This document shows, one piece after another, positions 18,601 to 27,032 of a stretch of 50,854 bases of DNA (its first letter is position 1; each line of letters begins with the position of its first letter). The position numbers and the translations under genes are program-made. The notes beneath the pieces are model-generated. The model was not told the DNA's origin. It did not search any database and saw nothing but the letters and a program-made list of their open reading frames with translations. The DNA comes from a bacterium (lineage in GTDB: Bacteria > Bacteroidota > Bacteroidia > Chitinophagales > Saprospiraceae): the NCBI GenBank assembly GCA_024742755.1, contig JANSXW010000034.1:1-50854 (forward strand), given 5' to 3'.

Positions 18601-18701
18601 TCATCGGCGGGCTGCTGACCTCCACCGGATTTGTTTTGCTGCTGGTGCCGGTACTGTACCTCTTGCTAACCAAAGAAGAAGAAGGTTTGGCAAACCGTTA
18701 A
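15648..18701 (+). CDS. RND efflux pump inner-membrane permease (AcrB/HAE1-like)
   Basis: 1017 residues, near the usual length. One N-terminal membrane helix, a large periplasmic domain, five helices (about 325-480 including GLVVALGLLVDNSIAITENIERLL), another helix, a second periplasmic domain, and five C-terminal helices (from about 855, with GLTSLIGIAINNSIVLVDFANEVRREG). The Asp in LLVDNS matches the proton-relay region of RND pumps. It exports hydrophobic or amphiphilic compounds by proton antiport together with the two preceding gene products. Drug versus metal specificity is not clear; the pattern looks HAE1-like rather than CzcA-like. Confidence 0.94.
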   Translation: MNIPKFSIKNYQFTLTAFVFLLAMGLTSFLEMPRREDPALDIPNMLVVAVFPGASPTDMERQVVDILEEAINELEDLKEIQTTIRDGVAAIEVEFNFGVDPDEKFDEVQRQVNQSRGELPEGLYQLDVRQFSTNTVNIMQLALYSNTASYAQLRADAERIKDEMELVSGVKKVEIEACPEQEVRIALRPTVMKAMGVSLEDVERAIQSSNASIPGGAVKVSQKLFNVKTSGAFDELDQIRNTVVGVNRGNIVYLRDVARVYMDYEDERWTARYNGTPCLYVNMQQKSGMNIYDVTEPVKERLAALELSPGIELAYVFDQSEGVTQRVSGFLSNLLQGVVLVGIIIFLVLGIRSSALVMIAIPFSILIGLWVADLAGFALQQMSIAGLVVALGLLVDNSIAITENIERLLNQGLSPTEAAIKGTQQLIAPIGSATLTTILAFVPIVMMPETTGAFIKALPVTVIATLAGSFVIAVTLTPFLASRFLKAGAGAAHQTTWLFRQLTWMVQNPYRNMLNWAMRHKWAVIGLSLAALVAAGALFPLVGVAFFPKAEKPQFRITVQLPNGSNLDATDLAVRDVEAVLDTISEVDYYVSNIGHGNPRIYYNVAPVNFSNDFGEVFVVLKAYDIDAFYALIDELRANFANHPTARIDVREFVQGPPTEAPVAIKINGNNLERLQEYALQVEAIVQNTPGAINVDNPIRSNSTDLHFDINRDKAMMLGVPVFAVDNSVRSFVNGAEVGTFRDADGEDYNMVMRYDFEGQFRVEDFEDISVQSLSGAFVPLRQLARIEFAEAPSRITHLDTKRTATILADLDKGYTLDEVIDGIDAKLQQLDWEEGYTYVYKGDLESRDESFGGMGTASLMATLLILGVLIIQFRSFSQPLIIFSALPLAIIGSIVALLATGINFSFTAFIGLTSLIGIAINNSIVLVDFANEVRREGGSVLEAAQQAGEVRFIPIVMTTLTTILGLLPLTLSGGSLWAPMGWTIIGGLLTSTGFVLLLVPVLYLLLTKEEEGLANR

Positions 18702-18735
18702 ACGATATTGCTCCGCAAAGAAATAGGATAATCCC

Positions 18736-18743
18736 TATCTTTG
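18736..18743 (+). promoter_or_regulatory. -7 box nearly abutting the start codon (possible leaderless mRNA)
   Basis: TATCTTTG matches TAnnTTTG and ends only 4 bases before the ATG at 18748. Transcription from such a box normally begins a few bases downstream, so the mRNA would start at or very near the ATG. A later start is unlikely because the catalytic loop begins at residue 8. No clear -33 element is visible. Confidence 0.45.
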
Positions 18744-18747
18744 CCGC

Positions 18748-19755
18748 ATGAAAGCAGTCATTCCCGTCGCTGGTGCAGGCACCCGCCTGCGCCCGCTGAC
18801 GTACACGCAGCCTAAGCCGCTAATACCCGTTGCCGGGAAACCGATTATCTCCTTCATCATCGATCAGTTGATTGAGCAGGGGATCCGCGATTTTATTTTC
18901 GTGATCGGCTACCTGGGAGAGAAAATCAAAAACTTTGTCGACAAAGCCTACCCCAATATCAACCGGGAATACATCACACAGGAGGTGCGCCTGGGCTCCG
19001 GGCATGCGATCTGGACGGCCCGCGATATGATCCGGTCGGATAAGGAACTGGTCGTATTTTTCGGGGATGTGATCCTCGATGTGGACTTCGAGAAGGTCAT
19101 CAAATGCCCGGACTCCTGCCTGTGCGTGAAGAAGGTAGACGATCCCCGCAAGTTCGGCGTGGTGGAGTACGGACAGGACGGCCGGGTGAAACGGGTGGTG
19201 GAAAAGCCGAAAATCCCCAAGTCGGATATGGCGATGGTGGGCTTTTACAAGATTAAGGAAGCCGAGCAATTGATTGATGCCCTGGAGTTCAACATCAGCC
19301 ACAACATCCGTTCCAACGGGGAATTCCCGCTCACCGATGCCTTTATGCGCATGATTGAGCAGGGCGTGCATTTTTCCACCGAGGTCGTAGACAACTGGTT
19401 CGACTGCGGCAAGAAAGAAGTTTTGCTGGACACCAACTCCGCTTTCCTCGACCGCTCCGGCTACGCCTCCACCAACCTGCCGCCTTTTGACAATTCTATC
19501 ATCATCCATCCGGTAAGCATCGGGCAGAACTGTAAGATCTCGAATTCAATTATCGGGCCCCATGTCACCATCGGCAATAATGCCCGCATTAGCCATACCA
19601 TTATTAAGGATAGCATTATCGGCAACTATGCGCACATCAAGGAGGTCATCCTGCAACGCTCGGTGGTGGGCAATGACACCGCCATCACCGGCTTGCGCCA
19701 AAGCCTCAATATTGGCGACAATACCGAAATCGACTTCAGTCTGCCCCGGAGCTAA
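18748..19755 (+). CDS. Sugar-1-phosphate nucleotidyltransferase with left-handed beta-helix tail
   Basis: 335 residues. The N-terminal nucleotidyltransferase domain begins with GAGTRLRPLTYTQPKPLIP (from residue 8), the nucleotide-binding loop of RmlA/GlmU/mannose-1-phosphate guanylyltransferase-type enzymes. The metal-binding Asp lies in VVFFGDVILDVDF, and later come EKPKIPKSDMAMVGFY and NWFDCGKKE. The C-terminal 90 residues hold hexapeptide repeats (SIGQNCKISNSIIGPHVTIGN). It activates a sugar phosphate to an NDP-sugar for envelope polysaccharide synthesis. Whether it uses dTTP, UTP or GTP is not decidable. An rfbC lies 29 kb away. Confidence 0.88.
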   Translation: MKAVIPVAGAGTRLRPLTYTQPKPLIPVAGKPIISFIIDQLIEQGIRDFIFVIGYLGEKIKNFVDKAYPNINREYITQEVRLGSGHAIWTARDMIRSDKELVVFFGDVILDVDFEKVIKCPDSCLCVKKVDDPRKFGVVEYGQDGRVKRVVEKPKIPKSDMAMVGFYKIKEAEQLIDALEFNISHNIRSNGEFPLTDAFMRMIEQGVHFSTEVVDNWFDCGKKEVLLDTNSAFLDRSGYASTNLPPFDNSIIIHPVSIGQNCKISNSIIGPHVTIGNNARISHTIIKDSIIGNYAHIKEVILQRSVVGNDTAITGLRQSLNIGDNTEIDFSLPRS

Positions 19756-19807
19756 ACCGGCCGCACCTGCCTGATTCACCATTTTGTAAAAGCCTCACCA
19801 TCCCACT

Positions 19808-20554
19808 ATGGCAAAACCACAACAAGACCTTAATATCATCTACGGCCGCCATCCGGTAGCCGAGGCCCTGGAAAATGGTGTCCCCATCGAAAAAGTGATG
19901 CTGCAAAAGGGCATACGGGGCGAAATGGAAAAAGAGCTGCGCCATTTGTGCAAATCGGCGGATGTCCCCCTGCTGGTTATCCCCAAAGAGCGCCTCAAAC
20001 GCTACACCAATGGCAACCATCAGGGGGTGGTGGCGTTGCAGGCGCTGATCCGTTATCAGAAAATGGAAGACATCCTGCCGATGGTTTTTGAACGTTCGCA
20101 AACCCCGCTTTTTGTCCTCCTTGATGGGGTCACGGACGTGCGCAACTTCGGTGCCATCGCCCGTACGGCCGAGGTCTGCGGCGCCCATGCGCTGGTCATC
20201 ACACAGAAAAACAGCGCACAGATCAATCCCGAAGCCATGAAAACAAGTGCCGGGGCCCTCAACACCATCCCCGTTTGCCGGGAAAAAAGCCTGATCACCG
20301 TCATTGAGTACCTGCAGCAATCCGGCATTCAGGTACTGGCCAGCGATTTGCAGGCGGAAAAGGCTATCTACGATTTGGACCTGACTGCCCCGGTGGCTTT
20401 TGTGCTCGGTGCGGAAGGGGAAGGCATCAGCCCGGCGGTGGCCCGAAAAGCGGACCAGACCTTTATCATTCCCCAAAAGGGGCAGACGGACTCCCTGAAT
20501 GTCTCTGTAGCGGGCGGCATGATGCTGTACGAGGCGATGCGGCAGCGGAAGTAG
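19808..20554 (+). CDS. rlmB: 23S rRNA (guanosine-2'-O)-methyltransferase RlmB-like (SpoU/TrmH family)
   Basis: 248 residues. The N-terminal substrate-binding domain starts IIYGRHPVAEALENG, typical of RlmB/TrmH-type enzymes. The SPOUT catalytic domain carries the three family motifs: LLDGVTDVRNFGAIARTAEVCG (motif 1), VLGAEGEGIS (motif 2) and IPQKGQTDSLNVSVAGGMMLYE (motif 3). It methylates a guanosine ribose, in E. coli G2251 of 23S rRNA, in the cytoplasm. It begins 52 bases after the nucleotidyltransferase and may share its transcript. A TrmH-type tRNA target cannot be fully excluded. Confidence 0.88.
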   Translation: MAKPQQDLNIIYGRHPVAEALENGVPIEKVMLQKGIRGEMEKELRHLCKSADVPLLVIPKERLKRYTNGNHQGVVALQALIRYQKMEDILPMVFERSQTPLFVLLDGVTDVRNFGAIARTAEVCGAHALVITQKNSAQINPEAMKTSAGALNTIPVCREKSLITVIEYLQQSGIQVLASDLQAEKAIYDLDLTAPVAFVLGAEGEGISPAVARKADQTFIIPQKGQTDSLNVSVAGGMMLYEAMRQRK

Positions 20555-20557
20555 GGC

Positions 20558-20600
20558 AAAAAAAATGCCCTGCCTCGTCCGTTCAGGAGCGGGGCAGGGC
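20558..20600 (-). terminator. Terminator of the VWA lipoprotein gene
   Basis: An 11-bp stem with one wobble (GCCCTGCCTCG 20567-20577 / CGGGGCAGGGC 20590-20600). The run of A at 20558-20565 reads as a U-tract on the minus strand, so it ends minus-strand transcription. It may also slow the convergent rlmB transcript. Confidence 0.75.
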
Positions 20601-20624
20601 GTCAGAACTGTTGTTTAACAGTAA

Positions 20625-21722
20625 TTAGTTCTGATCAATCCGATAAGGCGTAGCGTAAAAAATCGCCCTCAGGCTAATCGGCTCATCAATATCCGGGTTG
20701 AAGGTCTGCGTAGACCGGTTGTAGATCACGGTATAAATGTTGGCGATCAGCTCATTGATGTCATTGAAGCGCGCCTGCAGCTCATCGGCATCTTCAGCCT
20801 CCACGAAGAAGGTCTCGTTGCTCGCCAGGCTTTTCAGGTAGTTGGTATTGTACTCCAGGCCTTTACCTTTCAACCCGATCATATAGCGCGGAAAATCCGA
20901 CGCCTGAATCATTTGCTGATTGCCGGTGGGGTTGTTGGAGCCATTGTCATTGCCATCCGTAAACGCTACGAGGACTTTATCGTCCACATCAAGGTCAGCG
21001 TTTTCCAGGGCGTTCAGGCCACTCAGGATACCATCACTCAGGCGGGTAAAGGTTTGGGCATTGAGGTCCGGGTACGGGAAGCTGTTCAGAGCAGTAGCAA
21101 TATCGCTCACCTGATTGGTAAACGGATAAGTGATCACGGTATCCGCAAACAACGTCAGGCCGATAAAGCCTGCGCCGCCGCTACCAGACAAGGTTTGCTC
21201 TGCAAAATCGAGCGCATACTGTTTGACCTTCTCGCGGTCCTCGCCCAGGGAGCTACTCACGTCCACTACAAGCTGCGTTGCCATTCGGGTCTGAGAAAAC
21301 TCTTCCTGATTCTTAAACTCCGTCTGCTCAAACCAGCGGTCATTGGCCGGGCGGGTATCATCGCGCTCCTCAATCGTCACACAATTCGCGGTGTAGTTGA
21401 AGTCATCATCGCTCAGGCGGATGTTCGGAATACGGATGACCACTTTGTTCCCTTCCACAGTGGGGAAAAAGACGGTGGTATCATACTTCACGCGCTCATC
21501 GGTACGGGTACGCACGATTTCCACACGCGGCTCTTCTCCCTGATAGTAGGTATAGTCAAAACGCAGCACGATGGCATCGTCGCGGGTCACACCGATACAG
21601 CCCGGCTCCGGAATTTCATCCACATTGGCCGAAGGCACGGTCGTGTCATCATCTTTCTTACAGCTGGAAAAAGCCAGCACAGCAGCAAGGCTAAGCAGGG
21701 CGGCAATTTTGAAGTTTTTCAT
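20625..21722 (-). CDS. VWA-domain lipoprotein
   Basis: 365 residues. A lipoprotein signal ends at LAFSSC (Cys21), followed by a charged linker (KKDDDTTVPS). After a beta-rich region (about 45-120) comes a von Willebrand A domain (about 148-345) with MIDAS residues: DVSSS (Asp154, Ser156, Ser158), a Thr in TFTRLSDGI (near 224-226), and Asp256 in FTDGND. It should bind a divalent metal and perhaps a protein partner on the outside of a membrane. It stands alone between two terminators. Function unknown. Confidence 0.85.
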   Translation of the reverse strand: MKNFKIAALLSLAAVLAFSSCKKDDDTTVPSANVDEIPEPGCIGVTRDDAIVLRFDYTYYQGEEPRVEIVRTRTDERVKYDTTVFFPTVEGNKVVIRIPNIRLSDDDFNYTANCVTIEERDDTRPANDRWFEQTEFKNQEEFSQTRMATQLVVDVSSSLGEDREKVKQYALDFAEQTLSGSGGAGFIGLTLFADTVITYPFTNQVSDIATALNSFPYPDLNAQTFTRLSDGILSGLNALENADLDVDDKVLVAFTDGNDNGSNNPTGNQQMIQASDFPRYMIGLKGKGLEYNTNYLKSLASNETFFVEAEDADELQARFNDINELIANIYTVIYNRSTQTFNPDIDEPISLRAIFYATPYRIDQN

Positions 21723-21857
21723 AAGCTAGTTCGGTTAACAGATTCGGTTTTAGGAATATCAGCGCATAATGCGCCACGCACAATTACCCTAACCAATTTT
21801 CGCCCCGATTTATTCGATATATTTTCTTAAAGTTTATTTAAAACCTGGACTTTAACA

Positions 21858-21889
21858 AAAAAAGGCGACCCTCCCGGATCGCCTTTTTT
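21858..21889. terminator. Terminator, bidirectional by symmetry
   Basis: AAAAAAGGCGA (21858-21868) pairs with TCGCCTTTTTT (21879-21889) around a 10-base loop. It lies directly after the stop of the coiled-coil gene on the minus strand (21891), the transcript it should end. Confidence 0.8.
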
Positions 21890-21890
21890 G

Positions 21891-22247
21891 CTACAACTTC
21901 AGCTGCGGTATCGCAAAATACTTGTGGAGAAAGGCATCGAACTCCTTCAGCAGGCTTTTGAAGTACTGCCGGAAGTGGCGCACCTCACTGAAGGCCTCTT
22001 CGAGGTATTGGCTGGAAGCTTCCACGGCTTCGCGCAATTGTTTTTGAAGGCGCTGCAGGTTGAGGCGCTGCAACAGGAACTGATTTTGAAAGTGTTCCAC
22101 TTTTGCACGGTCTTCCGTGCTATCTGCTTTCATGAGCACCTCTTCGAGGCTCCACTCACAATTGCGGATTTCCTGCTCATAAAACTGAATTTCCTTAAAC
22201 CAGCTTCTTAAGGCGTAGGCATTTTGACTTTTGGAATACGTAGCCAT
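21891..22247 (-). CDS. Coiled-coil protein of unknown function
   Basis: 118 residues from the ATG at 22247 (MATYSKSQNAY); an in-frame ATG at 22310 would add 21 residues without obvious character. Nearly the whole protein is helical and charged, rich in Glu, Gln, Leu and Arg (EIQFYEQEIRNCEWSLEEVLMKA, then LLQRLNLQRLQKQLREAVEASSQYLEEAF), suggesting an antiparallel or dimeric coiled coil. No signal peptide or membrane segment, so probably cytoplasmic. I recognise no family. The terminator next to its stop supports a real gene. Confidence 0.65.
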   Translation of the reverse strand: MATYSKSQNAYALRSWFKEIQFYEQEIRNCEWSLEEVLMKADSTEDRAKVEHFQNQFLLQRLNLQRLQKQLREAVEASSQYLEEAFSEVRHFRQYFKSLLKEFDAFLHKYFAIPQLKL

Positions 22248-22325
22248 AGTCCGAACTTTTTTAGGCAGCTCTGTGCTGCGGGTTTGATGATGAATAGGTG
22301 CGGGCACCAAAAAGCATTCAAAAAA

Positions 22326-22697
22326 TCAAATCGACAAAGGGTCGTAAAAAAGTAAAGACTGATTCATAAGGTAGAGGGGCAGTCGGACTGCATCGGAAAC
22401 CGTCTCCGCTAAAGCAGCGGAAGCAGCCGCCGGCACACGGGGTGGAAAGCGCCCATCCTTTGGCAAACCGGCACTGCACGGGCCGTCATCTGGCAGGACC
22501 GGCTCCCAGTGCAGGGCATCCGGCGAGGCGTCCAGCTCGCAGGAACTGCTGAAAAACTTAAGCACGCAACACCCACCGGCATGAGCAGGAGCAAGCACTC
22601 CGCTGACCGGGCTGCTGGCAAGGGCGGCCAGCGACAATAGGGAAATGATGTTGCGTAAGGTCTTCAACAGGTGAATTTTATATCTTGATGCCCGCAC
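22326..22697 (-). CDS. Small putative exported Cys-containing protein
   Basis: 123 residues. A basic start (MRASRYKIHLLKTLRN) precedes a hydrophobic stretch (about 17-38, ISLLSLAALASSPVSGVLAPAHAGG) that could be a signal peptide with cleavage after AHA. The rest holds GGCCVLKFFSSSC and a Pro/Ala-rich tail. It has the size and feel of a short exported hypothetical, but there is no family match, promoter box or neighbour to confirm it. It may not be a gene. Confidence 0.4.
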   Translation of the reverse strand: MRASRYKIHLLKTLRNIISLLSLAALASSPVSGVLAPAHAGGCCVLKFFSSSCELDASPDALHWEPVLPDDGPCSAGLPKDGRFPPRVPAAASAALAETVSDAVRLPLYLMNQSLLFYDPLSI

Positions 22698-22895
22698 TTG
22701 CAGGGGCTTTCCAAGATGATGTTTTGTGAATCCACTATAAAAACTACTTTATGTCTGCACTAGTTGCCTTTGCCAAAAACATTAAGACTTGCCTTAACGC
22801 TTCCTTAACACCCCGCCCGCTGTAACTGAGGCGGTTACCCCAAATAATTAATCCCAAATTAACGCAGGAGTATAGCGATTGCAGAAAAATAAGCC

Positions 22896-22903
22896 TACCT
22901 TTG
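22896..22903 (+). promoter_or_regulatory. -7 promoter box of typA
   Basis: TACCTTTG matches TAnnTTTG and ends 51 bases before the ATG at 22955. A TTGC lies upstream, but at 14 bases the spacing is short, so the -33 element is uncertain. Confidence 0.5.
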
Positions 22904-22954
22904 CGCCTTCTTTGCCAGAACACCACAATTTGGCAGTACATTAACTTGAATAAC

Positions 22955-24760
22955 ATGGATATTAGAAATATCGCCATTATTGCACACGTTGACCACGGCA
23001 AGACCACCCTGGTTGACAAAATGATCCTCGCGGGGCAGCTGTTTGCCGACCACGAGACGCCGGGCGAGCTCATCCTCGACAACAACGACCTGGAGCGGGA
23101 GCGCGGCATCACCATTTTGTCCAAGAACGTGTCCATTACTTACAAAGGCACCAAGATCAACATCATTGACACTCCTGGCCACAGCGACTTCGGTGGTGAA
23201 GTGGAACGCGTGCTGAACATGGCCGATGGCGTGCTGCTGCTGGTGGATGCTTTCGAAGGCCCTATGCCGCAGACCCGCTTTGTAACTCAAAAAGCGATCG
23301 AGCTTGGCCTGAAGCCAATCGTGGTGGTCAACAAAGTAGATAAAGAAAACTGTACGCCTGACGAAGCGCAGGAGGCGGTATTCGACCTCATGTTCAACCT
23401 GGATGCCACAGAGGATCAGCTGGACTTTCCTACCATTTACGGTTCGGCCAAGTTTGGCTGGATGAGCAACGACTGGCGGGACAAAACGGACAACATCACG
23501 CCCCTGCTCGATGCTATCCTGGAGCACATTCCACCACCCTCTGTATCAGAGGGCACCCCGCAATTGCTCATCACTTCGCTGGATTACAGCAAGTACATCG
23601 GCCGGATCGCCGTAGGCCGTCTGCAGCGGGGCTCCCTGAAATCCGGGCAGCCGGTGTCTGTGGTAAAAAAGGACGGCAGCGTCCAAAAAAGCCGCATCAA
23701 AAACCTGTATGTATTTGACGGGTTCGAACGCGTGGAAGTAGAGCAGGTGGAAGCCGGCGAAATTTGCGCCGTATACGGTATCGAAGGTTTTGAAATTGGG
23801 GACACCATCGCCGACTTCGAAAACCCGGAAGCACTGCCTACCATTGCCATCGACGAACCAACGATGAGCATGGTTTTCACCATTAACGACTCTCCTTTCT
23901 TCGGTAAGGAAGGCAAGTACGTGACTTCCCGCCACATCAAGGACCGCCTGACCGCTGAGTTGGAACGCAACCTGGCCATGCGGGTGGAAGAAACAGGCTC
24001 AGCAGATACGTTCCGCGTGTACGGCCGGGGCGTACTCCACCTGGCGGTACTGATTGAGACCATGCGCCGCGAGGGCTATGAACTGCAAATCGGGCAGCCA
24101 CAGGTGATTACCAAGCGTATTGATGGCGTGGCACACGAGCCGGTGGAGGAACTGACCATCGACATCCCGGACGAGCTGTCTGGTACGGCCATCAACATGG
24201 TCACCCAGCGCAAAGGCATTATGCTGTCTATGGAGCCTAAGGGCGACCGCGTGCAGCTGCGCTTCGAGATCCCTTCCCGGGGCATCATCGGCCTGCGTAG
24301 CCAAATGCTGACTGCAACGGCCGGTGAGGCCATTATGACACACCGCTTCCTGGAGTTCCAGCCGCATAAAGGCGACATTCCAGGCCGCATCAATGGCTCG
24401 CTGATTTCTATGGAAACCGGCACGGCCATTCCCTACAGTATCAACAACCTGCAGGACCGTGGCAAATTCTTCATCAGCGCCGGCGATGAGATTTACGAAG
24501 GACAGGTGGTTGGCGAAAACAGCCGCCCGGGCGACCTCGTAGTCAACCTCATCAAAACCAAAAAGCTGACCAACATGCGTTCCTCGGGCGCAGATGATAA
24601 GATGAAGCTTATCCCGCCGAAGGTCTTTACGCTTGAAGAAGCCCTGGAATACATTCAGGAAGACGAATTCGTAGAGGTGACGCCGGAATCTATCCGACTG
24701 CGCAAGACACTGCTCAAAGAACATGAGCGGAAGCGCGCAAAGAACAAGGCGCTGGCGTAG
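22955..24760 (+). CDS. typA: Translational GTPase TypA/BipA
   Basis: 601 residues, the normal TypA length. GTPase motifs: AHVDHGKTT (P-loop, about 9-17), ERERGITI (switch I), DTPGHSDFG (G3) and NKVDK (G4). EF-Tu-like and EF-G-like domains follow, then the TypA-specific C-terminal part ([31 protein letters not shown]). It binds the ribosome and helps growth and assembly under stress such as cold. The ATG at 22955 starts at the conserved [16 protein letters not shown]; the longer reading would overlap the -7 box. It is single, with its own promoter and terminator. Confidence 0.97.
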   Translation: MDIRNIAIIAHVDHGKTTLVDKMILAGQLFADHETPGELILDNNDLERERGITILSKNVSITYKGTKINIIDTPGHSDFGGEVERVLNMADGVLLLVDAFEGPMPQTRFVTQKAIELGLKPIVVVNKVDKENCTPDEAQEAVFDLMFNLDATEDQLDFPTIYGSAKFGWMSNDWRDKTDNITPLLDAILEHIPPPSVSEGTPQLLITSLDYSKYIGRIAVGRLQRGSLKSGQPVSVVKKDGSVQKSRIKNLYVFDGFERVEVEQVEAGEICAVYGIEGFEIGDTIADFENPEALPTIAIDEPTMSMVFTINDSPFFGKEGKYVTSRHIKDRLTAELERNLAMRVEETGSADTFRVYGRGVLHLAVLIETMRREGYELQIGQPQVITKRIDGVAHEPVEELTIDIPDELSGTAINMVTQRKGIMLSMEPKGDRVQLRFEIPSRGIIGLRSQMLTATAGEAIMTHRFLEFQPHKGDIPGRINGSLISMETGTAIPYSINNLQDRGKFFISAGDEIYEGQVVGENSRPGDLVVNLIKTKKLTNMRSSGADDKMKLIPPKVFTLEEALEYIQEDEFVEVTPESIRLRKTLLKEHERKRAKNKALA

Positions 24761-24783
24761 CGAAAAATATTGGAAATACTTTT

Positions 24784-24832
24784 GAGAGCGGAAACCGGAA
24801 GTCTTTTACTTTTGGTTTCCGCTTTCTTTTTG
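24784..24832 (+). terminator. Terminator of typA
   Basis: A perfect 10-bp stem (AGCGGAAACC 24787-24796 / GGTTTCCGCT 24814-24823), extendable by three pairs, is followed by TTCTTTTTG. It separates typA from the convergent decarboxylase-like gene. Confidence 0.8.
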
Positions 24833-24841
24833 AAGATTGGC

Positions 24842-25921
24842 TTACTCCACCACCAGATGGCGCTGAACCCGCTCGTAGAATTTGGGCGCATCGTCACCGT
24901 ACAGCCAGCGCACCACATTGTGCGACCAAATATCATTTTTCTGCTTTAGCGTGATGATCTCTTCTTCCACCGCCAGATCCAGCAGCTTTCCGGGATAGGA
25001 AGACTGATGCTCGTTCTTCATTTCTCCCAGCGGGTAGGGGTCATCAAGGCCGAGGATAATCTGATCGGTACCGCCCTGCCTTCTGACCATGAGTTCCAGG
25101 GAGTGGACATCGTGGACCAGCGTATCGAAGTAGATATTAGGATGGCCCAAAGCCTTCCGCGGGCGTACTTTCCCTTCAAACAAGTCCGGCCGCCCATCGA
25201 AGCCCTGTACCCGTCGGCCCAGGTTCACATGGTTGAGCTGCCCGCCGTGGGCGAAGCATACCCGGATATTCGGATACTTATCGTACAACCCATTAAGGGT
25301 ATAGAAATGGTAGGCATCTGCGCATTGAGCCAGCATCCAGATCAGGTGGAACCGCCAGGCGGTATTCTCCAGCAGGATGAACTTTTCGCCATCGTAGGGA
25401 TGGATTTCCAGCGCCAGCTTGTAATGATTGGCCAGTTCGAGAATGGGCTCTGTTTCTTCGTTGAAAATCACATTCCAGTGGCCGGTGGAGTCCATGTAGT
25501 GCGTGGGCAGGCATAAGACTTGCAGGCCCAACTCCTCCACACAGCGTTCAATCTCCCAAAGGGCACCCTGCGTAAACCCGGCATGCACCACGAAGCCGCA
25601 GGTGAATTTCTTGGGATAGTCTTGCTGAATGCGGGCATTGAAGTCGTTCTGAAAGCGCAGGGCCCGCTTCATGTGTTCCCATTTCAGCCCATTGCCGTAG
25701 AGTTGAGAAAGGCTCAGGATAACCGCGTGGTCGATATGGCTTTGCTCCATCCACTCCAGCTTCTCATTCAGGAAAAAGCTGGGGTCAGTGACCGGGCGCT
25801 GCCAGTTTTTCTGGCGCATAAACTTGCGGTCTTCGTCAATCCAGAAGATTTCCTTTTCCCGCATAAAAGCTGGTATTTCATCGGGGTAAGGCAAAAGGTG
25901 CCCGTGTCCATTGATCCTCAT
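24842..25921 (-). CDS. Amidohydrolase-superfamily protein, ACMSD-like decarboxylase
   Basis: 359 residues with a metal-dependent TIM-barrel pattern: HGH (His6, His8), EIHPYDG (His174), FAHGG (His225) and LDDPYPLGE (Asp293/294). From memory of the Pseudomonas ACMSD structure (His9, His11, His177, His228, Asp294), the spacings between the histidines are the same here (168 and 51). The DxPxPLGE end is also that of ACMSD. That enzyme decarboxylates 2-amino-3-carboxymuconate 6-semialdehyde in the kynurenine route of tryptophan breakdown. No other kynurenine gene is in the window, so a related decarboxylase activity remains possible. Confidence 0.78.
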   Translation of the reverse strand: MRINGHGHLLPYPDEIPAFMREKEIFWIDEDRKFMRQKNWQRPVTDPSFFLNEKLEWMEQSHIDHAVILSLSQLYGNGLKWEHMKRALRFQNDFNARIQQDYPKKFTCGFVVHAGFTQGALWEIERCVEELGLQVLCLPTHYMDSTGHWNVIFNEETEPILELANHYKLALEIHPYDGEKFILLENTAWRFHLIWMLAQCADAYHFYTLNGLYDKYPNIRVCFAHGGQLNHVNLGRRVQGFDGRPDLFEGKVRPRKALGHPNIYFDTLVHDVHSLELMVRRQGGTDQIILGLDDPYPLGEMKNEHQSSYPGKLLDLAVEEEIITLKQKNDIWSHNVVRWLYGDDAPKFYERVQRHLVVE

Positions 25922-25992
25922 ATCGTTCGTCCTTTGGTGCGCTGTCTAAAGGTACGAATTTTGTCCGTTTTCCCGCATTCCGTTTCCAACAG

Positions 25993-27018
25993 TTACCGCT
26001 CATACCCGGCACGATGCTCAATATAAGCCCGCAGGTCCTCCATTTGCTGATGGGAGAGCTTTTCCAAAGTGTAATTGGGCATATAGGGTTTACTGCCGGG
26101 GACCGGAGAAGTCCCGTAGCGCCCTACCTGATAAACGGAGTATTCGGTATACCGGGAAAAATGCTTCGCCAGGTGCTGAAAAGTCAGCTTGGAGTCGTCC
26201 AGCCGAAAGAAGGAGTAACGCTCATTCTCATGACAGTGCAAACAGCTCAGCTCGTAGACCAAACGGCCATTTTCCACATCGGTCGTATCCACATCGTACC
26301 CGGCTTTGCGGTCTTCGGGAGGGGCGGCAAAGGTGGCCGGCGAACCAGACAGGTACCGGGACTTGATCAGCTGAATCGCCGCAGCCGCATCGCCTTTGCC
26401 CTTAAGCGCCTGATTGATTTGAGTTTTTTCCTCATCAGAAAGGATCAAGTCGTCCATTTTCAGTCCTATCGTCCACAAATAGGCAAGGACGGATTCCATC
26501 TCCCAGGGTTCCAGGGCCCGCCCCTGAGAGCATTCGGTAGCGCAGAGCTGAATCGCCTCCCGAAGGTCCTCACGGGCAGGCTCTACCAGGCTTCCGTACT
26601 TTTGCTCGTAGTCGCCGTTATAAAAGCTCGTCCGGTTGACTGCACCGTAAAGGGCAGTGCCCTGCAAAAAAGGCAAGCCGTTCTCCCGGGCATACTCCAG
26701 GCGCGCCTGCGGATCGGATACGCTTAGGTCCGGGTCCTCCTTTTCAATATTGTGACAGGCTGTACATACGTAATGCTTGCTTTGTTTGCCGTTTTTGCTT
26801 CCACCCGGGCCGGTTGCAAAGCCCGTCAGCATAATACCCCGCCCGGCTTCAACCGATACGCCCTCAATCGTAGTATCCGGATAATGAGCGACCGGATCAT
26901 CGCCAAGGCGCAGGAGTACATCCGCTACCGCATCCCCGGGGGCCAAAGGTTCGGGCGCATGCCGGACGGACCAGAAAAAAGCAGTAGCGATCAGCGTGGA
27001 GAATAACAGTTTATACAT
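25993..27018 (-). CDS. Exported diheme cytochrome c
   Basis: 341 residues. An N-terminal hydrophobic segment (about 3-17) directs export. Two heme c sites: CTACH (85-89) and CLHCH (259-263). The first domain also has NRTSFYNGDYEQKYG and LREAIQLCATECSQGRALEPWEMESVLAYLW (about 152-182), a layout resembling diheme sulfur-compound cytochromes of the SoxA/TsdA type. The similarity is by eye only. It should transfer electrons in the periplasm. It is the last gene of a three-gene run with a beta-barrel protein (14-base gap) and a heme-motif lipoprotein. Confidence 0.85.
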   Translation of the reverse strand: MYKLLFSTLIATAFFWSVRHAPEPLAPGDAVADVLLRLGDDPVAHYPDTTIEGVSVEAGRGIMLTGFATGPGGSKNGKQSKHYVCTACHNIEKEDPDLSVSDPQARLEYARENGLPFLQGTALYGAVNRTSFYNGDYEQKYGSLVEPAREDLREAIQLCATECSQGRALEPWEMESVLAYLWTIGLKMDDLILSDEEKTQINQALKGKGDAAAAIQLIKSRYLSGSPATFAAPPEDRKAGYDVDTTDVENGRLVYELSCLHCHENERYSFFRLDDSKLTFQHLAKHFSRYTEYSVYQVGRYGTSPVPGSKPYMPNYTLEKLSHQQMEDLRAYIEHRAGYER

Positions 27019-27032
27019 GCTGCATTGGCGCT

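Noticed and set aside
24842..25921. Reading the amidohydrolase as a generic dihydroorotase/urease-type enzyme
   Set aside because: The single HxH start and the DxPxPLGE end fit the ACMSD branch, and no carboxylated lysine motif is seen.
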